A model generated the notes under the pieces. That model searched no databases and was not told the DNA's origin. It saw nothing but the letters and a program-made list of their open reading frames with translations. A stretch of 64,000 nucleotides of DNA, taken from the NCBI RefSeq assembly GCF_900114385.1, contig NZ_FOSW01000010.1, forward strand, positions 1-64,000, read 5' to 3'. Position numbers and translations under genes: made by a program. Positions 25,998 through 33,781 of this stretch are shown here, in pieces (position 1 is the stretch's first letter; each line of letters begins with the position of its first letter). Source of the DNA: Geodermatophilus ruber (GTDB lineage Bacteria > Actinomycetota > Actinomycetes > Mycobacteriales > Geodermatophilaceae).

Positions 25998-26836
25998 GTC
26001 GTCTCCAGGAACGCCCGGATGGCGGCGGCCGTCTCCTCGGGCGCGCCGATGTGCGGGCAGTGGCCCGTGGCCCGCAGCTGGACGAACCGGCTGCCGCGCA
26101 CCTGGCGGTGGACGTACCGCCCCACGGCCTCGGAGGCCAGCACGTCGTCGGAGCACTGGAGAACGAGCGTCGGCACCTCGACACCGGCCAGGTCACGGCG
26201 GTGGTCGGCCAGGAACGTCACCGTGGCGAAGTGCTCGGCGATGGCGGGATCGGTCCGGCAGAAAGCGTTCACCAGCTCCTCGGCCAGTTCGGGCCGGTCG
26301 GGATTGCCCATGAACACCGGGGCCATCGCCGCGGACCAGCCGAGGTAGTTGCCGGCCAGTGTCTCGAGCAGGTCGTCGATGTCCTCCCGGGAGAAGCCGC
26401 CGGTGTAGCCGTCGGCCGGGTCGTCGAGGAAGCACGGCGAGGGGGCGACGAGGACGAGGGCACCGATGCGTCCGGGCGCGCGCTGCGCCGCCAGGACGCC
26501 GATCGTCGCGCCCACCGAGTGGCCGACGAACACCGCGTCGCGCAGATCGAGCGCATCGCAGATCTCGACCACGTCGGCGGCGTAGCCGTCCAGGGTGTCG
26601 TACCTGGCCCGGTCGTAGGCCGACAGGTCCGAGCCGCCGGCACCCACGTGGTCGAAGAGCACCGTCGGGTGGTTCTCGGCGAAGGCCGGGGCGACCCAGC
26701 GCCAGACGTGCTGGTCGCAGCCGAACCCGTGGGCGAAGACGAGCGGCCGACCGTCCGGCGCGCCGGCGACCGAGACGTTGTTGCGGCGCAGCACCCCGGT
26801 CGTGTTCCGGTGCCGTGTACTCGCCTGGACAGCCAT
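25994..26836 (-). CDS. RsbQ-like alpha/beta hydrolase
   Basis: A 280-residue alpha/beta hydrolase with strong likeness to RsbQ and the plant KAI2/D14 receptors: VFAHGFGCDQHVWRWVAPAF, then DHVGAGGSDLSAYD and AVFVGHSVGA with S107 as nucleophile. The acid is in CSDDVLA and the histidine in RATGHCPHIGAPEET. RsbQ-type hydrolases work as perception proteins that bind or hydrolyse an unknown hydrophobic ligand and signal to a PAS partner. The ATG at 26836 follows CAGGGAGAA. The stop overlaps the PAS-GAF-GGDEF gene, matching the RsbQ-RsbP arrangement. Confidence 0.87.
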   Translation of the reverse strand: MAVQASTRHRNTTGVLRRNNVSVAGAPDGRPLVFAHGFGCDQHVWRWVAPAFAENHPTVLFDHVGAGGSDLSAYDRARYDTLDGYAADVVEICDALDLRDAVFVGHSVGATIGVLAAQRAPGRIGALVLVAPSPCFLDDPADGYTGGFSREDIDDLLETLAGNYLGWSAAMAPVFMGNPDRPELAEELVNAFCRTDPAIAEHFATVTFLADHRRDLAGVEVPTLVLQCSDDVLASEAVGRYVHRQVRGSRFVQLRATGHCPHIGAPEETAAAIRAFLETT

Positions 26837-26942
26837 GCCGTTCTCCCTGGGTACGGGGACCGCCGCCCCTTCCCCCTTCCATCGGACGCCCCCTCCGGCC
26901 GCTTGAGCGGAACTCACTCGGCCGGATTACCTGCCCGCGTGA

Positions 26943-28148
26943 TCACGGGGTGTGCGCCAGGACGACGTCGACGAGGTGCTCGGCGATCGCCAGCGACGAG
27001 GTCGCGGCGGGGGAGGGCGCGTTGCGCACCGCCACCACCGCGCCGCGGCGGGAGATGCGGAAGTCGTCGACCAGGCTGCCGTCGGCCTCCATGGCCTGGG
27101 CGCGGACCCCGGCGGCGGCCGGCACCATGTCCGCGGCGGTCAGCTCGGGCAGGTACCGGCGGGCCGCGGCGGTGTAGGCGCGCGTGCTCAGCGAGCCGCG
27201 CATCTCGGCCAGGCCGGTCCGCCAGTGCTGCGCGGCGAACCGCCGGAAGCCGGTGAACCCGGCGATCGCGGCCAGCTCGCGGGGGGAGACGTCGCGCCAC
27301 CGGTACCCCTCCCGGGCCAGCGCCAGGACGGCGTTGGGGCCGACCAGCACCTCGCCGTCCACCCGCGGGGTCAGGTGCACGCCGAGGAAGGGGTACCGCG
27401 GGTCGGGCACCGGGTAGACCAGGCCGTTGACCAGCGCGCGCCGCTCCGGCCGCAGCGCGTAGTACTCGCCGCGGAAGGGCACGATCCGCGGCGACTCGGC
27501 GTCCCCGGCCAGGGCCGCCAGCCGGTCGACCTGCAGCCCCGCGCAGAGCACGACCCGGTCGACCACCAGCTCCTCCCCGGTGGTGGCGCCGACGACGACC
27601 TCCCCGCCGGTGCGCCGCAGGGCGGCCACCTCGAAGCCGGTGCGGACGGTGGCGCCGGCCGCGCGGGCGTCCGCGGCGAGGTGCTCGGTGACGGCGGCGT
27701 AGTCGACGATCGCGGTGGTGGGCGAGTGCAGCGCGGCGATGCCGGCGACGTGCGGCTCGCGCTCGTGCAGCTCCGCCCGGTCGATGATCCGGACGCCGGG
27801 GACGCCGTTGGCCCGGGCCCGCTCGGCGATCGCCGCCAGCCGGTGCTCCTCGGCGGCGTCGAGCGCGACCAGCACCTTGCCGATCTCCCGGTACGGCAGG
27901 CCCTTCGCCGCGCAGAAGTCCCGGAGCAGGGCCACGCCGCGGCGGCACAGCGTCGCCTTCAGCGAGCCGGGCTGGTAGTAGAGCCCGGCGTGCACCACGC
28001 CGCTGTTGCGGCCGGTCTGGTGGGCGGCGAGCCGGTGCTCCTTCTCCAGGACCGTGACGACGGCGTCCGGCTGCCGCTGCAGCAGCCGCCGGGCCACCGC
28101 CGTCCCGATGATCCCGCCCCCGACAACGGCGTACCGCTGGCCCGTCAT
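26943..28148 (-). CDS. lhgO: L-2-hydroxyglutarate oxidase/dehydrogenase
   Basis: A 401-residue FAD-dependent oxidoreductase of the LhgO/YgaF type. The dinucleotide motif VVGGGIIGTAVARRLL is at the start, followed by the family-specific AAHQTGRNSGVVHAGLYYQPGSLKA-like region and, near the end, GVRAQAMEADGSLVDDFRI. The enzyme oxidises L-2-hydroxyglutarate to 2-oxoglutarate, passing electrons to quinones or oxygen; it is membrane-associated or cytoplasmic. GGGGAA precedes the ATG. The gene is alone on its transcript, with the dispersed palindromes upstream. Confidence 0.88.
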   Translation of the reverse strand: MTGQRYAVVGGGIIGTAVARRLLQRQPDAVVTVLEKEHRLAAHQTGRNSGVVHAGLYYQPGSLKATLCRRGVALLRDFCAAKGLPYREIGKVLVALDAAEEHRLAAIAERARANGVPGVRIIDRAELHEREPHVAGIAALHSPTTAIVDYAAVTEHLAADARAAGATVRTGFEVAALRRTGGEVVVGATTGEELVVDRVVLCAGLQVDRLAALAGDAESPRIVPFRGEYYALRPERRALVNGLVYPVPDPRYPFLGVHLTPRVDGEVLVGPNAVLALAREGYRWRDVSPRELAAIAGFTGFRRFAAQHWRTGLAEMRGSLSTRAYTAAARRYLPELTAADMVPAAAGVRAQAMEADGSLVDDFRISRRGAVVAVRNAPSPAATSSLAIAEHLVDVVLAHTP

Positions 28149-28199
28149 GGTTCCCCGCTCTCTCCGTGCAGCTGCAGCCCGCGAGCTCTTCCCGACGCA

Positions 28200-28240
28200 T
28201 GCTCGTGCTCGGCTGCCACTGCGCAAGCAGAGCACGAGCA
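28200..28240. repeat. dispersed palindrome, copy 2 (diverged)
   Basis: TGCTCGTGCTC and GAGCACGAGCA arms flank an imperfect core. It shares the CTCGTGCTC outer arm with copies 1 and 3, but the interior has diverged. It lies in the intergenic space upstream of the LhgO gene, 31 bases from copy 3. Confidence 0.55.
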
Positions 28241-28270
28241 GCCGGGGAGCACAGGTCCGTCCGTGGATAC

Positions 28271-28304
28271 TCGTGCTCTGCCCACTGTCGTGGGCAGAGC
28301 ACGA
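28271..28304. repeat. dispersed palindrome, copy 3
   Basis: Perfect 15-base arms (TCGTGCTCTGCCCAC and complement) enclose a 4-base loop. The left arm is base-identical to part of copy 1. This copy lies between divergent genes, so it is not acting as an end-of-gene terminator and may be a repeat family or protein-binding site. Confidence 0.65.
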
Positions 28305-28442
28305 CTGCGGTGAACCCCATGGGACCGCGCTCCGTACCGTTCGCGCAGTCGGCCGGCCACCCGCGCGAGCTCGACGAGCGACGGCCGGCCGACGTCATCG
28401 CCACCTCCGCTGAGTTCTGTGGCGGTGGTCCGTCTGCCCTCC

Positions 28443-29024
28443 ATGGAGACGACGCGGATCGATCTCGCACCGCAGGCGGCGGAGGTCGCCGGGGTGGTGG
28501 CCGGCGTGCGCGGCGACCAGCTGGGGAACCCGACGCCCATGGCCGGCACGCCCGTGGCGGCGCTGCTCGACCACCTGGTGGGACTGACCCTGGCGTTCCG
28601 GCTGGCGGCGGAGAAGACGCCGGTGCCGGGCGGGCCGTCCGCCTCGGCCGAGCACCTGTCGCCGGAGTGGCGGCGGCTGATCCCGGCCCAGCTCGACGCG
28701 CTGGTGGCCGCGTGGCAGCGCCCCTCGGCGTGGGAGGGGACCGCCGAGGCCGGTGGCGTCACGATGCCGGCGCCGGTCGCGGCGGCGGTCGCGCTCGACG
28801 AGGTGCTGGTGCACGGCTGGGATCTCGCCGTCGCCACCGGCCAGCCGTACTCGGCCGACCCGGCGTCGGTGGAGGCGTGCCTCGGCTTCGCGGCCCAGGT
28901 GGCGGCCGGGCCGCCGCAGCCGGGCCTGTTCGGCCCGCCCGTGCCGGTGCCCGACGACGCCCCGGCGCTGGACCGGCTGCTCGGGCTCACCGGCCGCGAC
29001 CCGGGCTGGCGGCCGCCGTCCTGA
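28443..29024 (+). CDS. TIGR03086-type DinB-like metal-binding protein
   Basis: A 193-residue four-helix-bundle protein of the maleylpyruvate isomerase/DinB-like group common in actinobacteria. Metal ligands are expected from the histidine of LLDHLVGLTLAF and the D/H pair in ALDEVLVHGWDLAVATGQ, which is the family signature. Function is generally unknown; thiol (mycothiol) S-transfer has been shown for some relatives. Starts at ATG 28443 or eight codons earlier at GTG 28419 are both possible and neither has a good ribosome-binding site. It abuts the convergent hydrolase gene with no gap. Confidence 0.75.
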   Translation: METTRIDLAPQAAEVAGVVAGVRGDQLGNPTPMAGTPVAALLDHLVGLTLAFRLAAEKTPVPGGPSASAEHLSPEWRRLIPAQLDALVAAWQRPSAWEGTAEAGGVTMPAPVAAAVALDEVLVHGWDLAVATGQPYSADPASVEACLGFAAQVAAGPPQPGLFGPPVPVPDDAPALDRLLGLTGRDPGWRPPS

Positions 29025-29927
29025 TCAGGTGAGGTGCTGCTGCAGGAAGCGCAGCTGGGCCGGCGCCGACCGCGCGAAGCCGTCGCCGACGTAGGCGTCG
29101 AAGTGCCCGGCGGGCAGCACGACCAGCTCCTTGGGGTGCCGGGCGCGCTCGAAGTACTCCAGCGTCAGGTCGGCGACGGTGAGGTGGTCCTGCGCGGCGA
29201 CGACGACCATCAGCGGGGTCGGCGCGATCTGGCCGATGTAGGCGCCGGGTTCGTACTCGGTGAACATCTCCACCGAGCGCAGGGTGACCTCGTTGCGCCA
29301 GGTGGTCGCCCGCTCGAGGATCGGACCGAGGAAGAAGTCGTGGCTGTCCGTGGTGGGCAGCGCGCACGGCTCGTCGGGCTCCTTCTCCCAGACCACCTGG
29401 ATCATGGCCGGGTCCTGGCCGGCGTACCGGGCGGCCCGGTCGCCGTCGAACATCTGCCGCAGGCCGGCGAAGGCGTCGGCGCGGATCAGCCGGCGGGCGT
29501 TGGCCAGCCCGCTGACCAGCGGCACCTGGGAGACCACGCACGCCACCCGGCGGTCGAGGGCGGCGACGACGAGCACGTGGCCGCCGCTGTAGCTGGAACC
29601 CCAGACGCCGATGCGGGCGGGATCGGTCCAGGGCTGGGTCAGGGCCCAGGTGATCGCCGTCCGGTAGTCACGGATCTGCTGCCACGGGTCGAGCTCACCG
29701 CGGGGCGTGCCGTCGCTGGCACCCAGGTTGCGGTTGTCGTAGACGAGGACGCCGAGGCCGCCGGCGGCGAAGTGCTCGGCGAAGTCGTCGAGGTACATCT
29801 CCTTGGTGGCGGAGAAGCCGTGCGCCATGACGACGAGCGGCGCCGGTCCGTCCCCGCCGTCGGGGGAGTAGTGCCAGCCGCGCAGGGTGACGCCGTCCTC
29901 GGCCGTGAACTCGATGTCTTCTCGCAT
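29025..29927 (-). CDS. alpha/beta hydrolase (dienelactone hydrolase/acetyl-xylan esterase-like)
   Basis: A 300-residue alpha/beta hydrolase. The oxyanion region is VVMAHGFSATKEMYLDDFAEHFAAGG, followed by VYDNRNLGASDG, and the nucleophile elbow is GSSYSGG. The C-terminal VLPAGHFDAY supplies the histidine. The overall pattern is that of the UilS/YcjY-like hydrolases that act on small esters or peptides. The ATG at 29927 is preferred because GAGAGGG precedes it. It is cytoplasmic, and no operon partner is evident. Confidence 0.8.
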   Translation of the reverse strand: MREDIEFTAEDGVTLRGWHYSPDGGDGPAPLVVMAHGFSATKEMYLDDFAEHFAAGGLGVLVYDNRNLGASDGTPRGELDPWQQIRDYRTAITWALTQPWTDPARIGVWGSSYSGGHVLVVAALDRRVACVVSQVPLVSGLANARRLIRADAFAGLRQMFDGDRAARYAGQDPAMIQVVWEKEPDEPCALPTTDSHDFFLGPILERATTWRNEVTLRSVEMFTEYEPGAYIGQIAPTPLMVVVAAQDHLTVADLTLEYFERARHPKELVVLPAGHFDAYVGDGFARSAPAQLRFLQQHLT

Positions 29928-30064
29928 GGGGCCCTCTCGCATGGGCCGGACTGTGGCGGCCCGGCGGCCGGGGGTCGTGACGATCGGTGCAGCACGTCCG
30001 GCGATGCCTGCAGGCCTTGCCGCGCCGGCCCGGGCCGGAGTTGGCTGCGCGGCGGGAGGTCCCC

Positions 30065-30955
30065 ATGGCCGACGCCGCCGAACACCGCAGCTCCGGCGAC
30101 GCGGCGCCGCGTGCCCCGGCCCGCCACCGGGTGGGGGACCTCGTGCTCGTCGACTCCCGGTGCGGTCCCGGGCGGGCGCCCCGGGCGGTGGGCCCGGGCG
30201 ACGTCGTCGGGGTGCTGTTCGTGCGGGAGGGGCTCGCGGTGGTCGAGCGGGGCGGCGTGGAGGTCGTCGTCCGCCCGGGCTCGGCGCTGCTGCGGTGCGG
30301 GGCCGAGCCGGTGCACGTCCGGACGCCCGGACGGCTGCACATGTGGACGCTGCTCGTGCCGTCGTCCCGGCTCCCCGGCTCCCGCAGCGGGCTGCTGGAC
30401 CCGGCGGCGGCCGGCCTGCTGGCCGTCCTGCTGGAGACGGCGCTGGGCACCGCGGCGGCGCTGGACGGGTGGCTGGGGCAGTCGGTGGCCGACGCGGCGG
30501 TGGCGCTGCTGGGCGGTGCCCCGGGCCCGGGCGCGGACGACGCGGCCTGGGCGCGGGTGACCGGCTACGTGGCGGCGCACCTGCGCGATCCGGGGCTGGA
30601 TCCCCCGGCGATCGCCGCCGGGGCCTACCTGTCGGTGCGCTCGCTGTACGCGTTGTTCGCGGCGCGCGGCCGGACGCCGGCGGGGTACGTGCGGCGGCTG
30701 CGCCTCGAGGGGGCCTACCGCGAGCTGGTGCGCAGCGGGACCGCGGTGACCGTGGCGGCCGTGGCGCACGGCTGGGGGTTCCGCGACCAGGCGACGTTCG
30801 GCCGCGGCTTCCGCGCGGCGTTCGGCCGGACGCCGGACGAGGTGCGCCGCGGGGCGGGCTTCTCCGGCCGGGCGGTGACGGCGGCGGGTGAGGGGGCCGC
30901 TGCGCAGGGTCCGCCGGGAGCGGGACCGGCGCGTCCCGGGGACAGCGGGCGTTGA
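30065..30955 (+). CDS. AraC-family transcriptional regulator
   Basis: A 296-residue AraC/XylS-type regulator. The N-terminal ~150 residues form a cupin-like sensing domain (VGVLFVREGLAVVERGGVEVVVRPGSALL). The C-terminal DNA-binding domain has two helix-turn-helix motifs, with LSVRSLYALFAARGRTPAGYVRRLRLE and VAHGWGFRDQATFGRGFRAAFGRTPDEVRR. A low-complexity tail follows. The ATG follows GGGAGG. It precedes two small genes on the same strand that may be its targets. Confidence 0.88.
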   Translation: MADAAEHRSSGDAAPRAPARHRVGDLVLVDSRCGPGRAPRAVGPGDVVGVLFVREGLAVVERGGVEVVVRPGSALLRCGAEPVHVRTPGRLHMWTLLVPSSRLPGSRSGLLDPAAAGLLAVLLETALGTAAALDGWLGQSVADAAVALLGGAPGPGADDAAWARVTGYVAAHLRDPGLDPPAIAAGAYLSVRSLYALFAARGRTPAGYVRRLRLEGAYRELVRSGTAVTVAAVAHGWGFRDQATFGRGFRAAFGRTPDEVRRGAGFSGRAVTAAGEGAAAQGPPGAGPARPGDSGR

Positions 30956-31006
30956 CGCGCGGCTGCGTGCGCGCCGACCGTGGGCGACCGGAAGAGGGAG
31001 GTCCCG

Positions 31007-31387
31007 ATGGCCCGCAGTGATGTCGACGCCCTGAACGCCACGTTCCTGCAGGGGGTCGAGAAGGGCGACGCCGCGCTGATGGCCACGGTCTACGCGCCCG
31101 ATGCCCGGCTGCTGCCGCCGGGGTCGGACCGGGTGACCGGGGTGGCGGCGATCGAGGAGTTCTGGCGCGGCGTGCTCGGCATGGGGGTCACCGGGGGCCT
31201 CCTGGAGACGGTGCAGCTGGACGAGTGGGACGACGTGGCCGTCGAGGAGGGCCGCTACGAGCTGCGGGTCGGCGAGCAGGTCGCCGACATCGGCAAGTAC
31301 GTCGTCGTCCACCAGCGGCAGGCCGACGGCGGGTGGAAATGGGGCCTCGACATCTGGAACTCCAGCCGGCCGCCGCACGCGGGTTGA
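31007..31387 (+). CDS. SnoaL/NTF2-like protein (DUF4440 type)
   Basis: A 126-residue NTF2-fold protein: DVDALNATFLQGVEKGDAALMATVYAPDARLLPPG opening helices and strand, IEEFWRGVL, then YVVVHQRQADGGWKWGLDIWN. Such proteins may be enzymes or ligand-binding domains, and this one has no diagnostic catalytic residue. The ATG follows GAGGGAGG. It lies just downstream of the AraC regulator and 15 bases ahead of another small gene, so the pair are likely co-transcribed. Confidence 0.8.
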   Translation: MARSDVDALNATFLQGVEKGDAALMATVYAPDARLLPPGSDRVTGVAAIEEFWRGVLGMGVTGGLLETVQLDEWDDVAVEEGRYELRVGEQVADIGKYVVVHQRQADGGWKWGLDIWNSSRPPHAG

Positions 31388-31402
31388 GCGGGAGGTTCCG
31401 CA

Positions 31403-31720
31403 ATGGGCCAGATGTACCTGCACCGGTTCGCCTACCGCGACGGCGTCGCCAAGGCGGAGATCGACGCGGCCTGGGCCGAGGCGATGCGGACGTTCGCGAA
31501 GTCCGGCAACTGGGGCGGGGTGGAGCGCGGGATCACCCACCACAAGACCTACGGCACGAGCTGGGGCGGCTACGTCCTCTTCGAGGCCGACGACCCCGAG
31601 GCGCTGGCGCGCTACCAGGCCTACCAGCTGCAGCACTACGCGCACGCCGTCGAGATCACCATCGAGCCGCTCTACGACATGGACTCCGCCCTGGCCGACG
31701 CCATCGGCAGCTGGCGCTGA
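31403..31720 (+). CDS. hypothetical protein with ferredoxin-like ABM/DUF3303-like pattern
   Basis: A 105-residue protein: MYLHRFAYRDGVAKAEIDAAW, SWGGYVLFEADDPEALARYQAYQ, ITIEPLYDMDSAL. The strand-helix-strand spacing suggests a dimeric alpha/beta barrel like DUF3303 or muconolactone-isomerase folds, but I cannot name the family firmly. GGGAGG precedes the ATG. It appears to be in an operon with the SnoaL-like gene. Confidence 0.65.
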   Translation: MGQMYLHRFAYRDGVAKAEIDAAWAEAMRTFAKSGNWGGVERGITHHKTYGTSWGGYVLFEADDPEALARYQAYQLQHYAHAVEITIEPLYDMDSALADAIGSWR

Positions 31721-31886
31721 CGGCGGCCAGGGGGCAGTGGGGCGCGAGCGTGCCGTGTGGTCGCTGAGGCGGCACGGCCCCGGGCTGCGGCTTTCCGCGG
31801 CCGAGACCGTTCCGTCACACCCGCCGGGCTGCCGATAACCCGGGGCGAGGCGGCGGCTCACCACGACCCCCGTCGCCCGGGGGTGC

Positions 31887-33302
31887 GTGCAGGTGGCCGC
31901 TCGACATCGGCGGATCGGCGACGGCCTGGCGGTGCTGGGCGGCGGGCGTCCCGACGTGCTGGAGGCGGCGCCGGGGGCGCGCCCGCGGTTCGTGGCGCTG
32001 GGCGGGGTCCTGCTGAGCACCGGTGGGCTCGCCGTCCTGTCGGCGGCGTTCGCCGTGCACATGGCGCTGGGCGTGTGGTGGCCGTTCGCGCTGCTCGTCG
32101 GCCTCGGCTGGGGGCTGGTCATCGTCAACCTCGACCGGATGCTGCTGGTCGGGATGGCGCACGACGCGTCGCTGAAGCGGAACCTGGTGCTGGCCGTGCC
32201 GCGGGTCGGGCTCGCGCTGGTGCTCGGCATCGTGATCGCGACGCCGCTGACCCTGCAGGTGTTCGCCAAGGAGATCGACACCGAGGTCGTGTCGATGCAG
32301 GCGGAAGCCGCCGATGCGTACCGGAGCTCGCTGGAGTCCGACGCGCGGTTCGCCGGCCTGCCGGAGCTGCAGGAGCGGATCGCCACCCAGGAGTCGATCG
32401 TCGCCACCGGCGGGCAGAGCGACCCGGGCCTGGTGGCCGTGCACGGTGAGGCGAGCGCCCGCCAGGAGGCCTACGACGCGGCGCTGGCCACCCAGCGGGA
32501 GCTCGAGGCCAAGGCGCAGTGCGAGCTGGACGGCACCTGCGGCACCGGCGAGGCCGGGACCGGCACCGCCTACCAGCAGGCCCGGGCGGCCGCGGACGCG
32601 CAGGCGGCGGTGGTCGCCTCGGCGGCGTCCTCGCTGGACGGGGCCGTCGCGGCCGCGTCGGCGGCGGAGGCGCGCAGCGCGGAGCAGGCGGCGGCGGCGC
32701 TGGTCGGCGACCGGGCGGAGCTCTCGCGGCTCACCGCGGACCAGGACCGGCTGCAGGCCGCGTTCGACGCGACCAACGAGGGCGCCGGCGGCATCCTCAT
32801 GCGACTGGAGGCGCTCGACCGGCTCGGTGACCGCAACGCCACCCTGGCGGCGGCGCAGTTCATGCTCTCGCTGCTGTTCATGAGCATCGAGATCCTGCCG
32901 GTGCTGATGAAGCTGCTGCTGAACTTCGGCCCGCCGTCGGCCTACGACCGGCTCGCGGCTCTGCGCGACGCCGGCGACGTGGAGATCGAGGAGCTGCAGC
33001 AGGGCTCGCGGCTCTCCGTCGCCCAGGCGCGGGAGGAGCTGCTGGTGATGGCCGAGCGGGAGCGGATCGAGCGGCAGAAGGAGGCGGTCCTGGCCCGGCG
33101 GCGGACGGCCGTGGCGGCCCTCGCCGAGCCGCCGGCCCCTGTTCCCGAGGAGCCGGCCGACGCCGAACCGGAGGACCCCGCGGCGGAGGCGCGGCACCTC
33201 TGGGACACCTCGCCGGTGCTGTTCAAGGCCCGCACCGCCGCGGCGCGGACGGTCCGCTCGGTGCGCCGTCGGCCGGCCAACCGGGTGTCGACGACGGTCT
33301 GA
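31887..33302 (+). CDS. DUF4407 membrane protein
   Basis: A 471-residue inner-membrane protein of the DUF4407 family. Two hydrophobic segments near residues 40-75 are followed by the conserved GLVIVNLDRMLL and a third segment (GLALVLGIVIATPLTLQVF). A long coiled-coil or Ala-rich stalk comes next with a CELDGTC pair, then ALDRLGDRNATLAAAQFMLSLLFMSIEILPVLMKLL, and a cytoplasmic charged tail. Function is unknown; DUF4407 proteins are sometimes found near stress or polymorphic-toxin genes. GTG start codons at 31887 and 31893 are both possible. Confidence 0.83.
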   Translation: MQVAARHRRIGDGLAVLGGGRPDVLEAAPGARPRFVALGGVLLSTGGLAVLSAAFAVHMALGVWWPFALLVGLGWGLVIVNLDRMLLVGMAHDASLKRNLVLAVPRVGLALVLGIVIATPLTLQVFAKEIDTEVVSMQAEAADAYRSSLESDARFAGLPELQERIATQESIVATGGQSDPGLVAVHGEASARQEAYDAALATQRELEAKAQCELDGTCGTGEAGTGTAYQQARAAADAQAAVVASAASSLDGAVAAASAAEARSAEQAAAALVGDRAELSRLTADQDRLQAAFDATNEGAGGILMRLEALDRLGDRNATLAAAQFMLSLLFMSIEILPVLMKLLLNFGPPSAYDRLAALRDAGDVEIEELQQGSRLSVAQAREELLVMAERERIERQKEAVLARRRTAVAALAEPPAPVPEEPADAEPEDPAAEARHLWDTSPVLFKARTAAARTVRSVRRRPANRVSTTV

Positions 33303-33353
33303 TCCGGGGGCGCGCCGGTCGTCCGCCTGCCGGGCTGGAGCGCGGGTGTGACC

Positions 33354-33509
33354 TAGCGTTGCTCCTGCGTCCTCGCCCCGTCTCACGGCGTGCTCTCGGC
33401 ACACCCCCGGTCGTCCCTCGGCCGGTGGCGCATGTGCTCGGCAGAGCCCCGATCGCGGAGCGGCGGGGATCCCGCCACCGATTCATCCAGATGTAAGGAG
33501 CCTGCAGCG
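33354..33509 (+). promoter_or_regulatory. possible promoter and long structured leader
   Basis: A TAGCGT -10 box at 33354-33359 would give a leader of about 145 bases before the next gene. The leader contains a strong GGCGGGGATCCCGCC hairpin just ahead of the ribosome-binding site AAGGAG. A riboswitch cannot be assigned. Confidence 0.25.
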
Positions 33510-33758
33510 TTGTCCGGCACGCCATCCAGCGGGGCGCCTCGCGCCCTCTCCACCGGCAACCTGATGGCCGACTGCGAGCGGTGGTGCCGGGACACCCTGC
33601 CTCCCCGCGCGGTGCCGCGCCAGGAGCGTCGGGAGGGGAGGGCCCTGCGGGTGGTCACGCCCCCGGTCCCGGCGGCCGCTCCGGCGCCGTCCCGCCGCGG
33701 GACCTTCCGGCCGGGACCCGGCTGGCCCGGCATCCCGGTCGCGCGCACCGGCAGCTGA
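33510..33758 (+). CDS. small hypothetical protein with likely TTG start
   Basis: An 82-residue protein, Pro/Arg-rich, containing LMADCERWCRDTLPPRAVPRQ and ending PGWPGIPVARTGS. AAGGAG lies ten bases upstream of the TTG, which I prefer over an upstream ATG giving 122 residues. The two cysteines in CERWC could bind metal. The composition is unusual and no family is recognised. It converges on the glycosyltransferase gene 23 bases away. Confidence 0.4.
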   Translation: MSGTPSSGAPRALSTGNLMADCERWCRDTLPPRAVPRQERREGRALRVVTPPVPAAAPAPSRRGTFRPGPGWPGIPVARTGS

Positions 33759-33781
33759 GGAGCCCCGGGACCCGGGGCCGA

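Noticed and set aside
33360-33500. Riboswitch upstream of the small TTG-start gene
   Set aside because: A hairpin is present but I could not match it to a known riboswitch consensus; left as a possible structured leader only.
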